The notes beneath the pieces are model-generated. The model did not search any database and had not been told where the DNA came from. It saw only the letters and a program-made list of their open reading frames with translations. The position numbers and the translations under genes were made by a program. From an uncultured Verrucomicrobiota bacterium (lineage in GTDB: Bacteria > Verrucomicrobiota > Kiritimatiellia > SS1-B-03-39 > UBA6053): 40,048 nucleotides of DNA. This document shows, piece after piece, positions 17,093 to 23,742 of this stretch. The stretch is from the NCBI GenBank assembly GCA_937127435.1, contig CAKZLZ010000115.1, forward strand, positions 1 to 40,048. The letters run 5' to 3'. The number at the start of each line of letters is the position of its first letter. The stretch's first letter is position 1.

Positions 17093-17168
17093 AATCGGGA
17101 AATATCATGCCATTGCATGGATGTGGGAATATCTTTACTAATGTGGGAAATGTTGGTTTTATCCAACA
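17093..17168. promoter_or_regulatory. GGGAA repeats and inverted repeat upstream of pduL
   Basis: Three similar elements, TCGGGAAATATC, GTGGGAATATC and GTGGGAAATGTT, have GGGAA at 17097, 17125 and 17145. Next comes TGTTGG (17151-17156), six spacer bases and CCAACA (17163-17168), a perfect inverted repeat. The elements lie just before the ribosome-binding site of the first BMC gene. They look like binding sites for a regulator or a small leader hairpin. Confidence 0.4.
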
Positions 17169-17201
17169 AAAGAATTTTTCTTATTGTTAAAGGGATTCTG
17201 A

Positions 17202-17903
17202 ATGATCATAACTCACTCCATGTCAAACAAAGCACCAGAGATGAACCGACAATCCGTTGAAGCCCGCGTAAGGGCAAAAGTATATGCTTCTATGGGACTT
17301 CCCATACCGCGGAAAGTGAGTGCACCGAATCCTTTATTGGTAAATGTAAGTGCCCGCCACGCGCATTTGACTCAGGACGCGGTTGAAAAATTGTTTGGGG
17401 CCGGACACCAGTTGACGGTGAAAAAATGGCTTTACCAAGACGGATATTTTGCCGCCGAAGAAATGATTACCTTGGTCGGTCCCCGCAGCCGGGTGATCTC
17501 CAACTTACGGATTTTAGGTCCCTGCCGGGATGTGAATCAGGTGGAATTGGCGTATACCGACGCGATTGCCCTGGGCATTCGGGATGTGCCGACCCGGATC
17601 TCCGGGGATGTGAAAAACTCCGCCCCGGGTTTGATTATGGGGCCGAAGGGATCCATCGAATTGGAAGAGGGGATTATTCGGGCGGGACCGCATGTGCATA
17701 TGAGCCCGGCGGATGCAGAATTTTATGGCGTCGAAAATGGCGACTTGATGCGCCTGAAGATTGGCGGGCCTTTGGCCATGACCTTTGACAAGGTGCAAGT
17801 ACGGGTCGGCGACGGCATCAAACTTGAAGTCCATATAGACACAGATGAAGGCAATGCCTGCAATCTGCAACCGGACACCCCCTGCGAACTTTTAAAGAAC
17901 TAA
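17202..17903 (+). CDS. pduL: Phosphotransacylase PduL, BMC-associated
   Basis: A 233-residue PduL-type phosphotransacylase, converting acyl-CoA plus phosphate to acyl phosphate plus CoA inside the microcompartment. AAAGGG at 17189-17194 supports the start. The first about 35 residues form an amphipathic helix (SVEARVRAKVYASMG) followed by LPIPRK, as expected for an encapsulation peptide. Zinc-site motifs are present: VSARHAHL, QVE in GPCRDVNQVEL, PHVHMSP and VHIDTDEGN. The Arg usually directly before the second HxH pair (RHIHMSP in Salmonella PduL, from memory) is Pro here. In this locus it should act on lactyl-CoA made by the aldehyde dehydrogenase. It is the first gene of the operon. Confidence 0.93.
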   Translation: MIITHSMSNKAPEMNRQSVEARVRAKVYASMGLPIPRKVSAPNPLLVNVSARHAHLTQDAVEKLFGAGHQLTVKKWLYQDGYFAAEEMITLVGPRSRVISNLRILGPCRDVNQVELAYTDAIALGIRDVPTRISGDVKNSAPGLIMGPKGSIELEEGIIRAGPHVHMSPADAEFYGVENGDLMRLKIGGPLAMTFDKVQVRVGDGIKLEVHIDTDEGNACNLQPDTPCELLKN

Positions 17904-17964
17904 CTGAAACCAACAACAGGTTCCGCATGCGCGGGGCCTAAACTGTAAAGAAAAGGACAAACCT

Positions 17965-18234
17965 ATGAGTGATTCCCTGGGAATTATTGAAACCAAAGGC
18001 CTGGCAGGCAGCATTGAAGCAAGCGATGCCATGGTAAAAGCAGCTGGTGTAGCACTGGCAAAACAAATCCCGATCGGTGGTGGCTACATGACCATTACCG
18101 TGAAAGGCGATGTCGGCTCGGTAAAAGCCGCAGTTGAAGCCGGTGCTGAAGCCGCTTCACGGGTAGGCGAATTGGTCGCTTCCCACGTTATCCCGCGTCC
18201 CCACGCGGACCTCGTTAAACAATTTGGCCTGTAA
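17965..18234 (+). CDS. BMC-H hexameric shell protein 1
   Basis: An 89-residue single-domain BMC protein, usual length for PduA-like shell proteins that form hexagonal tiles of the microcompartment facet. LGIIETKG, DAMVKAAGV, VKGDVGSVKAAVEAG and HVIPRPH are all canonical. AAAGGA precedes the ATG at the normal distance. The pore loop reads PIGGGY (residues 36-41) where PduA has KIGSGL, so the pore serine is Gly and the following residue is Tyr. That should change pore size or polarity compared with the other two BMC-H proteins of this operon. Only 17 bp separate it from the second BMC-H gene. Confidence 0.95.
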   Translation: MSDSLGIIETKGLAGSIEASDAMVKAAGVALAKQIPIGGGYMTITVKGDVGSVKAAVEAGAEAASRVGELVASHVIPRPHADLVKQFGL

Positions 18235-18251
18235 AATAAGGAAATACCAAA

Positions 18252-18530
18252 ATGGCAAAACAAGCATTAGGCATGATTGAAACTGTGGGATTGACCACAT
18301 TGATGGAAGCGGCAGATGCGGCCCTTAAAGCTGCAGACGTGACCATGACCGGCTGGGAAAAAGTCGGAAGCGGAATGGTAACCGGATTTTTCCACGGCGA
18401 CGTTGCGGCGGTAAAAGCGGCTCTCGAAGTTGCGGCGGAAGCTGCCGGACAAATCGGTACCGTTAAAGCCATGCACGTGATTCCGCGTCCGCACGACGAC
18501 CTGAGTGGTCTCGGCGCGTATATTGGTTAA
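18252..18530 (+). CDS. BMC-H hexameric shell protein 2
   Basis: A 92-residue BMC-H protein. It aligns with PduA without gaps through the pore: EKVGSGMV at residues 36-43, with the canonical Gly-Ser-Gly constriction. LGMIETVG, ALKAADV and HVIPRPHDD are conserved. The segment after the pore (TGFFHGDV) is more hydrophobic than in the other copies. It probably makes the bulk of the shell facets together with the neighbouring paralogues. The next gene (acetate kinase homologue) starts 3 bp after its stop, so translation is likely coupled. Confidence 0.95.
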   Translation: MAKQALGMIETVGLTTLMEAADAALKAADVTMTGWEKVGSGMVTGFFHGDVAAVKAALEVAAEAAGQIGTVKAMHVIPRPHDDLSGLGAYIG

Positions 18531-18533
18531 TCC

Positions 18534-19709
18534 ATGAAAATCCTCGTCGCCAATATCGGCTCCACTTCATTTAAATACCGTCTATTTGATTTAGACGGGG
18601 GGGCGGAGCATGTGTTGACGGAAGGGGGCCTCGAGCGCGTGACCGATCACGGAAGCGCGATTGAGGAAACGCTGAAAGGGCTGGTGGAGGAGGGGCATCT
18701 CTCTTCCATCGAGGCTCTGGATGCGGTCGGGTTCAAAACGGTTCTCGGCAAAGATCTCTCCGGCTGTGTGCCGGGGGATGAAAAGGTTTTAAAAGCGCTG
18801 GATGATTTTATCGAAATTGCACCGGCTCACAATCCGCCTTACGCGGCGAGCATCCGCTATTTCCGGGATCATTATCCCAGCGTAAAACGGGTGGCGTTGT
18901 TTGAAACCGCATTTTATCAATGGGTTCCCGAAGCGGCCCGTACCTATGGTCTCCCCCAAAGCTGGCGGGACTTGGGAATTCAACGTTTGGGCTTCCACGG
19001 CGCCAGTCATAAATTTGTGACCGAACGGGTGGCTGAACTGATGGACCGTCCGGATGTGGCCAGCCGCGTTCGCGATCTGTATGTCAAAGGGCCCGGAAAT
19101 TTTGACGGAAAACCCTTCCGCACGGTCTCCTGCCATTTGGGAGGAAGCAGTTCGGTGACGGGTGTACTAAATGGCGTGGCCATGGGCACCAGCATGGGAC
19201 TCAGTCCTCAGTCGGGCTTGCCGCAGAACAACCGGGTGGGGGACCTCGATTCGAATGCATTGCCCTATGCCATGGGCAAACTGGGGATTCCGGTTGAAGA
19301 AGCACTGCGGCAAATAAACAAAGAAGGCGGGTTGCTCGGAATCTCCGGCGTGAGCAATGATCTCCGCGATATTAAATCCGCTGCCGATGAAGGCAATGCC
19401 GATGCGCAATTGGCAATAGACGTACTGATCGATTCTATCCGTACTTACATCGGTCAATTCATGTTCAAAATGGGCGGACTGGAAGCGCTGGTCTTCACTG
19501 CCGGAATTGGCGAACACAATCCCTGGTTGCGAGCAGCCGTTTGTGAAGGGCTTGAAGGGTTCGGTTTAAAGATTGACCCCGCATTAAATGAACCGCTCCA
19601 CAGTGAAGGTTCGATTCACAGCGCAGATTCCAAAATCCAGGTGTGGGTGATCCCCACCAACGAAGAACTGGTCATCGCCCGCGAGAGCCAGCGGCTCTTG
19701 AATAAATAA
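18534..19709 (+). CDS. ackA: Acetate kinase homologue, BMC-associated, with altered active site
   Basis: A 391-residue acetokinase-family protein, normal in length. Family motifs are clear: NIGSTSFKY at the N-terminus, APAHNPP, GFHGASHK, GLLGISGVSNDLRD, FTAGIGEHNPWLR and VIPTNEELVIARE. Compared from memory with Methanosarcina thermophila acetate kinase, Asn7, Ser10, Ser12, His123, Arg241, Arg285 and Glu384 are kept. His90-Arg91 becomes Phe67-Lys68, Asp148 becomes Glu124, and Asn211 becomes Gly204. Asp148 and Arg91 are considered important for catalysis. In the pathway it would turn lactyl phosphate plus ADP into lactate plus ATP. The changes could mean a different acyl substrate, lower activity, or a lineage-specific variant. 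No encapsulation-like extension is visible. Confidence 0.9.
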   Translation: MKILVANIGSTSFKYRLFDLDGGAEHVLTEGGLERVTDHGSAIEETLKGLVEEGHLSSIEALDAVGFKTVLGKDLSGCVPGDEKVLKALDDFIEIAPAHNPPYAASIRYFRDHYPSVKRVALFETAFYQWVPEAARTYGLPQSWRDLGIQRLGFHGASHKFVTERVAELMDRPDVASRVRDLYVKGPGNFDGKPFRTVSCHLGGSSSVTGVLNGVAMGTSMGLSPQSGLPQNNRVGDLDSNALPYAMGKLGIPVEEALRQINKEGGLLGISGVSNDLRDIKSAADEGNADAQLAIDVLIDSIRTYIGQFMFKMGGLEALVFTAGIGEHNPWLRAAVCEGLEGFGLKIDPALNEPLHSEGSIHSADSKIQVWVIPTNEELVIARESQRLLNK

Positions 19710-19722
19710 TTTCATATTACAT

Positions 19723-19743
19723 ATCTCAAATCTCAAATCTCAA
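19723..19743 (+). repeat. Three tandem copies of ATCTCAA between ackA and BMC-H 3
   Basis: ATCTCAA is repeated three times without interruption in the 66-bp gap between the acetate kinase homologue and the third BMC-H gene. It is AT-rich and uncoded. It could vary in copy number and so change spacing in the operon mRNA; no function is shown. Confidence 0.7.
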
Positions 19744-19775
19744 ATTTATAAACAACCCTACAAAGGAACAAAACC

Positions 19776-20072
19776 ATGGCTCAATTAGCATTAGGAATTC
19801 TCGAAACCAAAGGTCTGGCATGTCTCGTAGCAGGCACCGATGCCATGCTTAAAGCTGCAGATGTACGTTTGGTCGGCCCCATGAAGAATGTGGGAAGCGG
19901 ACTTTGCACCGCACTGGTCGAAGGTGATGTTGCCGCGGTCAAAGCTGCAATTGAAGTGGGAACCCAGGCGGCTTCCGAACTCGGTGAAGTTGTGAGCATG
20001 CAGGTTATCCCCCGTCCGCATGATGAAGTCTCCGCGATTTTGCCTCGCGCAACCGCTGCTGCCAAGAAGTAA
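19776..20072 (+). CDS. BMC-H hexameric shell protein 3
   Basis: A 98-residue BMC-H protein. LGILETKG, AMLKAADV, VEGDVAAVKAAIEVG and VIPRPHDE are canonical. The pore loop is KNVGSGLCT (residues 37-45), one residue longer than PduA before the Gly-Ser-Gly and with a cysteine (Cys44) just behind it. A second cysteine is at residue 16. The C-terminus is extended (ILPRATAAAKK). AAAGGA precedes the ATG. Its position after the kinase rather than beside the other two BMC-H genes, and its different pore, suggest a distinct role such as passing a different metabolite. Confidence 0.95.
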   Translation: MAQLALGILETKGLACLVAGTDAMLKAADVRLVGPMKNVGSGLCTALVEGDVAAVKAAIEVGTQAASELGEVVSMQVIPRPHDEVSAILPRATAAAKK

Positions 20073-20075
20073 CGT

Positions 20076-20393
20076 ATGTTTCTTGCACGCGTGATCGGTC
20101 AGGTCGTCGCCAGTAAAAAAGACGAAGCGATGCAGGGGCGCAAGCTCCTCATCCTTCGCCCGATGCTGGTGGATGAATCAAATCCGGCGCAATTGCGCCC
20201 GGGATCCAATACGGTGGTCGCGGTCGATGCGATCGGTGCCGGCGTTGGAGAGCTGGTAATGTTTGTGCAGGGCAGCTCTGCCCGCAAAGTTAAAAGCCTT
20301 TCCCCCTGTCCGATTGATGCGGCGATTACCGGCATCGTGGATGCGGTGGATGTCCTCGGCAAAAATATTTTCAAATCCTCTGACGAGTCGTGA
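20076..20393 (+). CDS. BMC-P pentameric vertex protein 1 (EutN/CcmL family)
   Basis: A 105-residue EutN/CcmL-type protein, forming pentamers that cap the vertices of the shell. Family features are FLARVIGQVVASKKDEAMQG at the N-terminus, KLLILRPM, VAVDAIGAGVGELVMFVQGSSAR and DAAITGIVDAV. It is the most canonical of the three vertex proteins in this operon. It starts 3 bp after the third BMC-H gene and ends 26 bp before the aldehyde dehydrogenase gene. Confidence 0.93.
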   Translation: MFLARVIGQVVASKKDEAMQGRKLLILRPMLVDESNPAQLRPGSNTVVAVDAIGAGVGELVMFVQGSSARKVKSLSPCPIDAAITGIVDAVDVLGKNIFKSSDES

Positions 20394-20419
20394 CGTTGAT
20401 CGGCTGAAGGAACTTTATT

Positions 20420-21871
20420 ATGAAACAACAGTTAAACGAAGATCTGGTCCGGAATATTGTGGCCGAGGTCATGCAAAATTTACAAGCCAATCCTTCAGTT
20501 GCGGCTGATTGCGGTTGCAAATTAAAATCTGCCGGTGCCGGCAACCTGGGCGTGTTCCAGGATGCGGCTTCCGCCGCGGCTGCGGCCAAGGTGGCGTTTG
20601 AAGCGCTCCGCAAGCAGGGCGTGGCCGGCCGGATCAAAGTCATCGAGATCGTGAAGAAGATCTGTACGGCTAAAGATGAAGAATGGGGTAAACTTGAATT
20701 TGCTGAAACCAAAATCGGCCGTTTGGATCACAAGATTGCCAAATTGGCAGGGATCAAAGATCTTCCGGGCGTAGAATGGTTACGTCCCTATGGTATGTCC
20801 GGCGACCACGGCATCTCCATGGAAGAGAACACCCCCTTTGGGGTGGTGGGTGCGATCACGCCGGTGACCCATTCAATTCCCACCTTGTCCTGCAATGTGG
20901 TGAATATCGTGGCGGCCGGAAATACGGTGGTGTTTAACGCCCATCCGGGTGGCGCCAAATGTGCGGTCACAGCTGTAAAAACCTTCAATGCGGAAATTGA
21001 ACGTGAATTGGGTATTCCGAATATTATTACGATTATTGAAAAGCCTTCCATCGATAGTTTCAATGAGCTTTGTGCCAGCCCGGATGTGAATCTGCTGGTC
21101 ATCACCGGTGGACCCGGGGTGGTCAATGCCGCTATGAAAAGTGGCAAACGTGCGATTTGTGCCGGTCCCGGAAATCCCCCGGTGGTGGTCGATGAATCCG
21201 CCCGCCTGGATAAAGCCGCCCGGGATATTATTTTTGGGGCTTCTTTTGATAACAACCTGCTTTGTATCGGTGAAAAACAGATTTTTGTTTTGGACAAAGT
21301 CTACGATCAATTCATCTCCGAATTCAAGAAAGCCGGCGCGTTTCAACTTACCTCCGATCAATTGGAAAAGGTCACAAAAGTGGCTTTCGACACCAAAGAC
21401 GGTGCCGGCGGATGTTCGCATCCGGTTTTGAACCGGGATTTGGTGGGAGCTTCCCCTGAAAAACTTGCGGACATTGCCGGGGTGAAAATTCCAGCAGGGA
21501 CCGAGTTGTTGTTCGCGGAAACCGACAAAAACCATCTCTTCGTGATTGAAGAACAGATGATGCCGTTGGTCCCCGTGGTCCGGGTGCGTGACATTCACGA
21601 AGCCATTGCTTTTGCCAAAGAAAGTGAGCACGGCTACAAACATTCCGCCATGATTCACACTTTGAATGTGGAGCACATGACCTACATGGCCAAAGAACTG
21701 GACAGCACCCTGTTTGTGAAAAACGGGGCCTGCATGGCCGGTTTGGGCAATGGCGGGGAAGGGTATTCCAGCTTTTCGGTGGCCACTACCACCGGTGAGG
21801 GAATTACCACGCCGCTGACCTTTACCCGTAAGCGCCGTTGCGTCATGGTCGACAACCTTAACCTGAATTAA
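20420..21871 (+). CDS. pduP: CoA-acylating aldehyde dehydrogenase, BMC-associated (PduP-like)
   Basis: A 483-residue CoA-dependent aldehyde dehydrogenase of the PduP/EutE family: aldehyde plus CoA plus NAD+ gives acyl-CoA plus NADH. Here the likely substrate is lactaldehyde released by the aldolase. The predicted catalytic cysteine is Cys282 in NNLLCIGEKQ. ENTPFGVVGAITPVTHSIPT and GGPGVVNAAM are typical of the family. The first 25 residues form an amphipathic helix (LNEDLVRNIVAEVMQNLQAN), then a Ala/Gly-rich linker, as expected for an encapsulation peptide. A close match to this helix is found at the C-terminus of the aldolase. A GAAGGAA site lies a few bases before the ATG. Confidence 0.94.
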   Translation: MKQQLNEDLVRNIVAEVMQNLQANPSVAADCGCKLKSAGAGNLGVFQDAASAAAAAKVAFEALRKQGVAGRIKVIEIVKKICTAKDEEWGKLEFAETKIGRLDHKIAKLAGIKDLPGVEWLRPYGMSGDHGISMEENTPFGVVGAITPVTHSIPTLSCNVVNIVAAGNTVVFNAHPGGAKCAVTAVKTFNAEIERELGIPNIITIIEKPSIDSFNELCASPDVNLLVITGGPGVVNAAMKSGKRAICAGPGNPPVVVDESARLDKAARDIIFGASFDNNLLCIGEKQIFVLDKVYDQFISEFKKAGAFQLTSDQLEKVTKVAFDTKDGAGGCSHPVLNRDLVGASPEKLADIAGVKIPAGTELLFAETDKNHLFVIEEQMMPLVPVVRVRDIHEAIAFAKESEHGYKHSAMIHTLNVEHMTYMAKELDSTLFVKNGACMAGLGNGGEGYSSFSVATTTGEGITTPLTFTRKRRCVMVDNLNLN

Positions 21872-21883
21872 AGGATAACCCGA

Positions 21884-22150
21884 ATGCTGTTAGCCCGCGT
21901 AGACGGATCTGCCACTGCCACCATCCGGCACCCGAGTGCCAAAGGATGGCGTCTGGCGATCTGCCAACCCATTGATGAGGAGGGAAATGAAATTTCCACC
22001 CCCATTTTGGCGTTGGATGATATGGGCGCGGGCATGCATCAGCGGGTGATCGTGAGCAGTGACGGGGATACCCTGCGCAAATGGGTCCATGATCCCAAAA
22101 GTCCTTTGCGCAATATGATTACCCACATCGTCGACGAGGTGGGGGCATGA
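21884..22150 (+). CDS. BMC-P pentameric vertex protein 2 (EutN/CcmL family)
   Basis: An 88-residue EutN/CcmL-family protein, shorter than the first copy. Recognisable features are LLARVDGSATATIRHPSAKG at the N-terminus, LAICQPID, ILALDDMGAGMHQRVIVSSDG and NMITHIVDEV. Three different vertex paralogues in one operon is a known feature of PVC-type BMC loci. Its stop overlaps the start of the next vertex gene by 4 bp (ATGA), which indicates translational coupling. Confidence 0.92.
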   Translation: MLLARVDGSATATIRHPSAKGWRLAICQPIDEEGNEISTPILALDDMGAGMHQRVIVSSDGDTLRKWVHDPKSPLRNMITHIVDEVGA

Positions 22151-22461
22151 AAATCGGCCACATTATCGGGCGCGTGACCTTCGGACATAAGTTGGAAGCC
22201 TACAAGGGCGGCCGCTTTTTTCTGGTGATGCCCGCCACCCGCGAACAATTGGAAAGGGGGGGCTACGAGCCCTTGCCCAAGGGAAATTCCCTGGTGGTCT
22301 ATGACGACCTGGGTGCAGACCTTGGCGACTGTATTGCCTTCAGTGAAGGCGGGGAAGCCTGCATGGCTTTTTGTGATGAAACCCCGGTCGACGCTTACAA
22401 CTGCATGATTTTAGATAAACTACATTATACGCCTCCGGCGTTGGAGATGACCCATGAGTAA
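22147..22461 (+). CDS. BMC-P pentameric vertex protein 3 (EutN/CcmL family)
   Basis: A 104-residue EutN/CcmL-family protein, the most divergent of the three. GHIIGRVTFGHKLEAYKGGR, FFLVMPA, SLVVYDDLGADLGDCIAFSEG and NCMILDKLHY give the family pattern, with an insertion in the loop after the second strand (TREQLERGGYEPLPKGN). It carries four cysteines, more than the other vertex proteins. The start overlaps the previous gene by 4 bp and the end overlaps the aldolase start by 8 bp. Confidence 0.92.
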   Translation: MKIGHIIGRVTFGHKLEAYKGGRFFLVMPATREQLERGGYEPLPKGNSLVVYDDLGADLGDCIAFSEGGEACMAFCDETPVDAYNCMILDKLHYTPPALEMTHE

Positions 22462-23524
22462 ATTAATTACCGCAAATGAAATGAAATCCATTCTGGCTTC
22501 CACTGGCCCTTCCGGCGTACCGGCGGATGCCCAGCTGACCCCGATTGCAAAAGATCTGCTGAGAGAAGCACAACGCAAAGGGCCGACTGCCAGCAAAACG
22601 ACTTCTTCAACTTCAGAACCGATCGTCCCGGACTACGAGTACAAATGGACCTCCGGCAACGAACCCAAGACCCCGGCCGAATGCCATGAATTTTTCTACT
22701 CCCCCGAAATCACTACCTTGCGGGAACGTATGGCGGCCATCGGCGAACGGATTTGGAACAAGGATTACGTGGACGGCAATGGCGGAAACCTCACCATTCG
22801 GGTAGGGGACAATCTGGTGCTCTGCACTCCGACCTTAATCTCCAAAGGCTTCATGAAAGCGGAAGACATGTGTTTGGTGGACATGAACGGCACCCAGTTG
22901 GCCGGGACGCGCAAACGGACCAGTGAAGTGATGACCCATATCGGGATCATGAAACGCCAGCCCAAAGCCAAAGCCTGCTGTCACGCTCATCCGCCGCACG
23001 CCACCGCCTTCGCGGTTGCATCCGTGGTACCGCCCACTTGCATGATTCCGGAAGCGGAAGTTTTCCTGGGTCAGATTGGTATGGCACCATACCAGACCCC
23101 GGGATCTCCTGAGAATGCGGATACCGTTGGTGAAATCGGCGTGAATCATATGTCCGTACTGATGGAAAACCACGGGGTGATCACCTGGGGCAAAGACATC
23201 GAGGACGCCTACTGGAAAATGGAAAACACCGATGCGTATTGCAAAACCGTTTGGATGGCCTCCCAACTCAAGGGCGGACAACTCAAGACCATCACCGGTT
23301 CTCAGGCCAAAGAATTGATTGGCATCCGCAAGAGTTTGGGGATGGATGATTATCGCGAAGACTGGAAAGAGTGCGAGCTCTGCGACAACTCTGACTTCCG
23401 TCCGGGCGTGGTTTGCGGCGTACCGCCAGTGAGCACCCCAACCGGTGAGCAACCGGAATATGATGATTCTGCAGAAGCACTCGTGCAGCAGATCACCAAT
23501 GAAATCATGAAGAAACTTAAGTAA
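22454..23524 (+). CDS. Class II aldolase, BMC cargo (fuculose/rhamnulose 1-phosphate type)
   Basis: A 356-residue zinc aldolase of the class II/adducin family. It should cleave L-fuculose 1-phosphate and/or L-rhamnulose 1-phosphate to dihydroxyacetone phosphate and L-lactaldehyde. Active-site features of E. coli FucA are visible: GNGGNLTIR, a catalytic Glu in RTSEVMTH, the HxH zinc pair in CCHAHPPHA, and a third His in ENHGVITWG. It is about 140 residues longer than FucA. The extra parts are an N-terminal about 80 residues (a helix, then a Thr/Ser-rich linker) and a C-terminal tail with CELCDNSDFRPGVVC, a linker, and the amphipathic helix ALVQQITNEIMKKLK. Both ends could target or order the enzyme inside the shell. 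It is the last gene of the overlapping series. Confidence 0.92.
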   Translation: MSKLITANEMKSILASTGPSGVPADAQLTPIAKDLLREAQRKGPTASKTTSSTSEPIVPDYEYKWTSGNEPKTPAECHEFFYSPEITTLRERMAAIGERIWNKDYVDGNGGNLTIRVGDNLVLCTPTLISKGFMKAEDMCLVDMNGTQLAGTRKRTSEVMTHIGIMKRQPKAKACCHAHPPHATAFAVASVVPPTCMIPEAEVFLGQIGMAPYQTPGSPENADTVGEIGVNHMSVLMENHGVITWGKDIEDAYWKMENTDAYCKTVWMASQLKGGQLKTITGSQAKELIGIRKSLGMDDYREDWKECELCDNSDFRPGVVCGVPPVSTPTGEQPEYDDSAEALVQQITNEIMKKLK

Positions 23525-23557
23525 AGAGGTCAGGGGGTTCTGTTGTTTTTTGCCACA

Positions 23558-23697
23558 AAAAGGCACAAAAAAAGACGCCCCTATAACCCCGTATTGAAAC
23601 CAACTAAATAAGTTCTAATTTATAGTTCACCCTTTATAATTTGTACTTCGAATGAAGCGGAGCGGGATTATAGGGGGAGGTGAATTTTGTGCCTTTT
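23558..23697. repeat. About 140-bp element with long imperfect terminal inverted repeats
   Basis: The left arm (23558-23591) begins AAAAGGCACAAAA and ends CCCCTATAACCCCG. The right arm (23663-23697) is its inverse, beginning CGGGATTATAGGGG and ending TTTTGTGCCTTTT. The outer 13 bp match perfectly, the inner 14 bp match in 13 positions, and the short part between is less similar. The AT-rich interior is about 71 bp. The element fills the gap between the aldolase and the dehydrogenase. It resembles a MITE-like or other small non-autonomous repeat, or a long hairpin in mRNA. No clear target-site duplication was seen. Confidence 0.6.
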
Positions 23698-23742
23698 AAC
23701 GGCTGAATATAATTTTTTTAACTTCCAAGACCCAGAGATATT

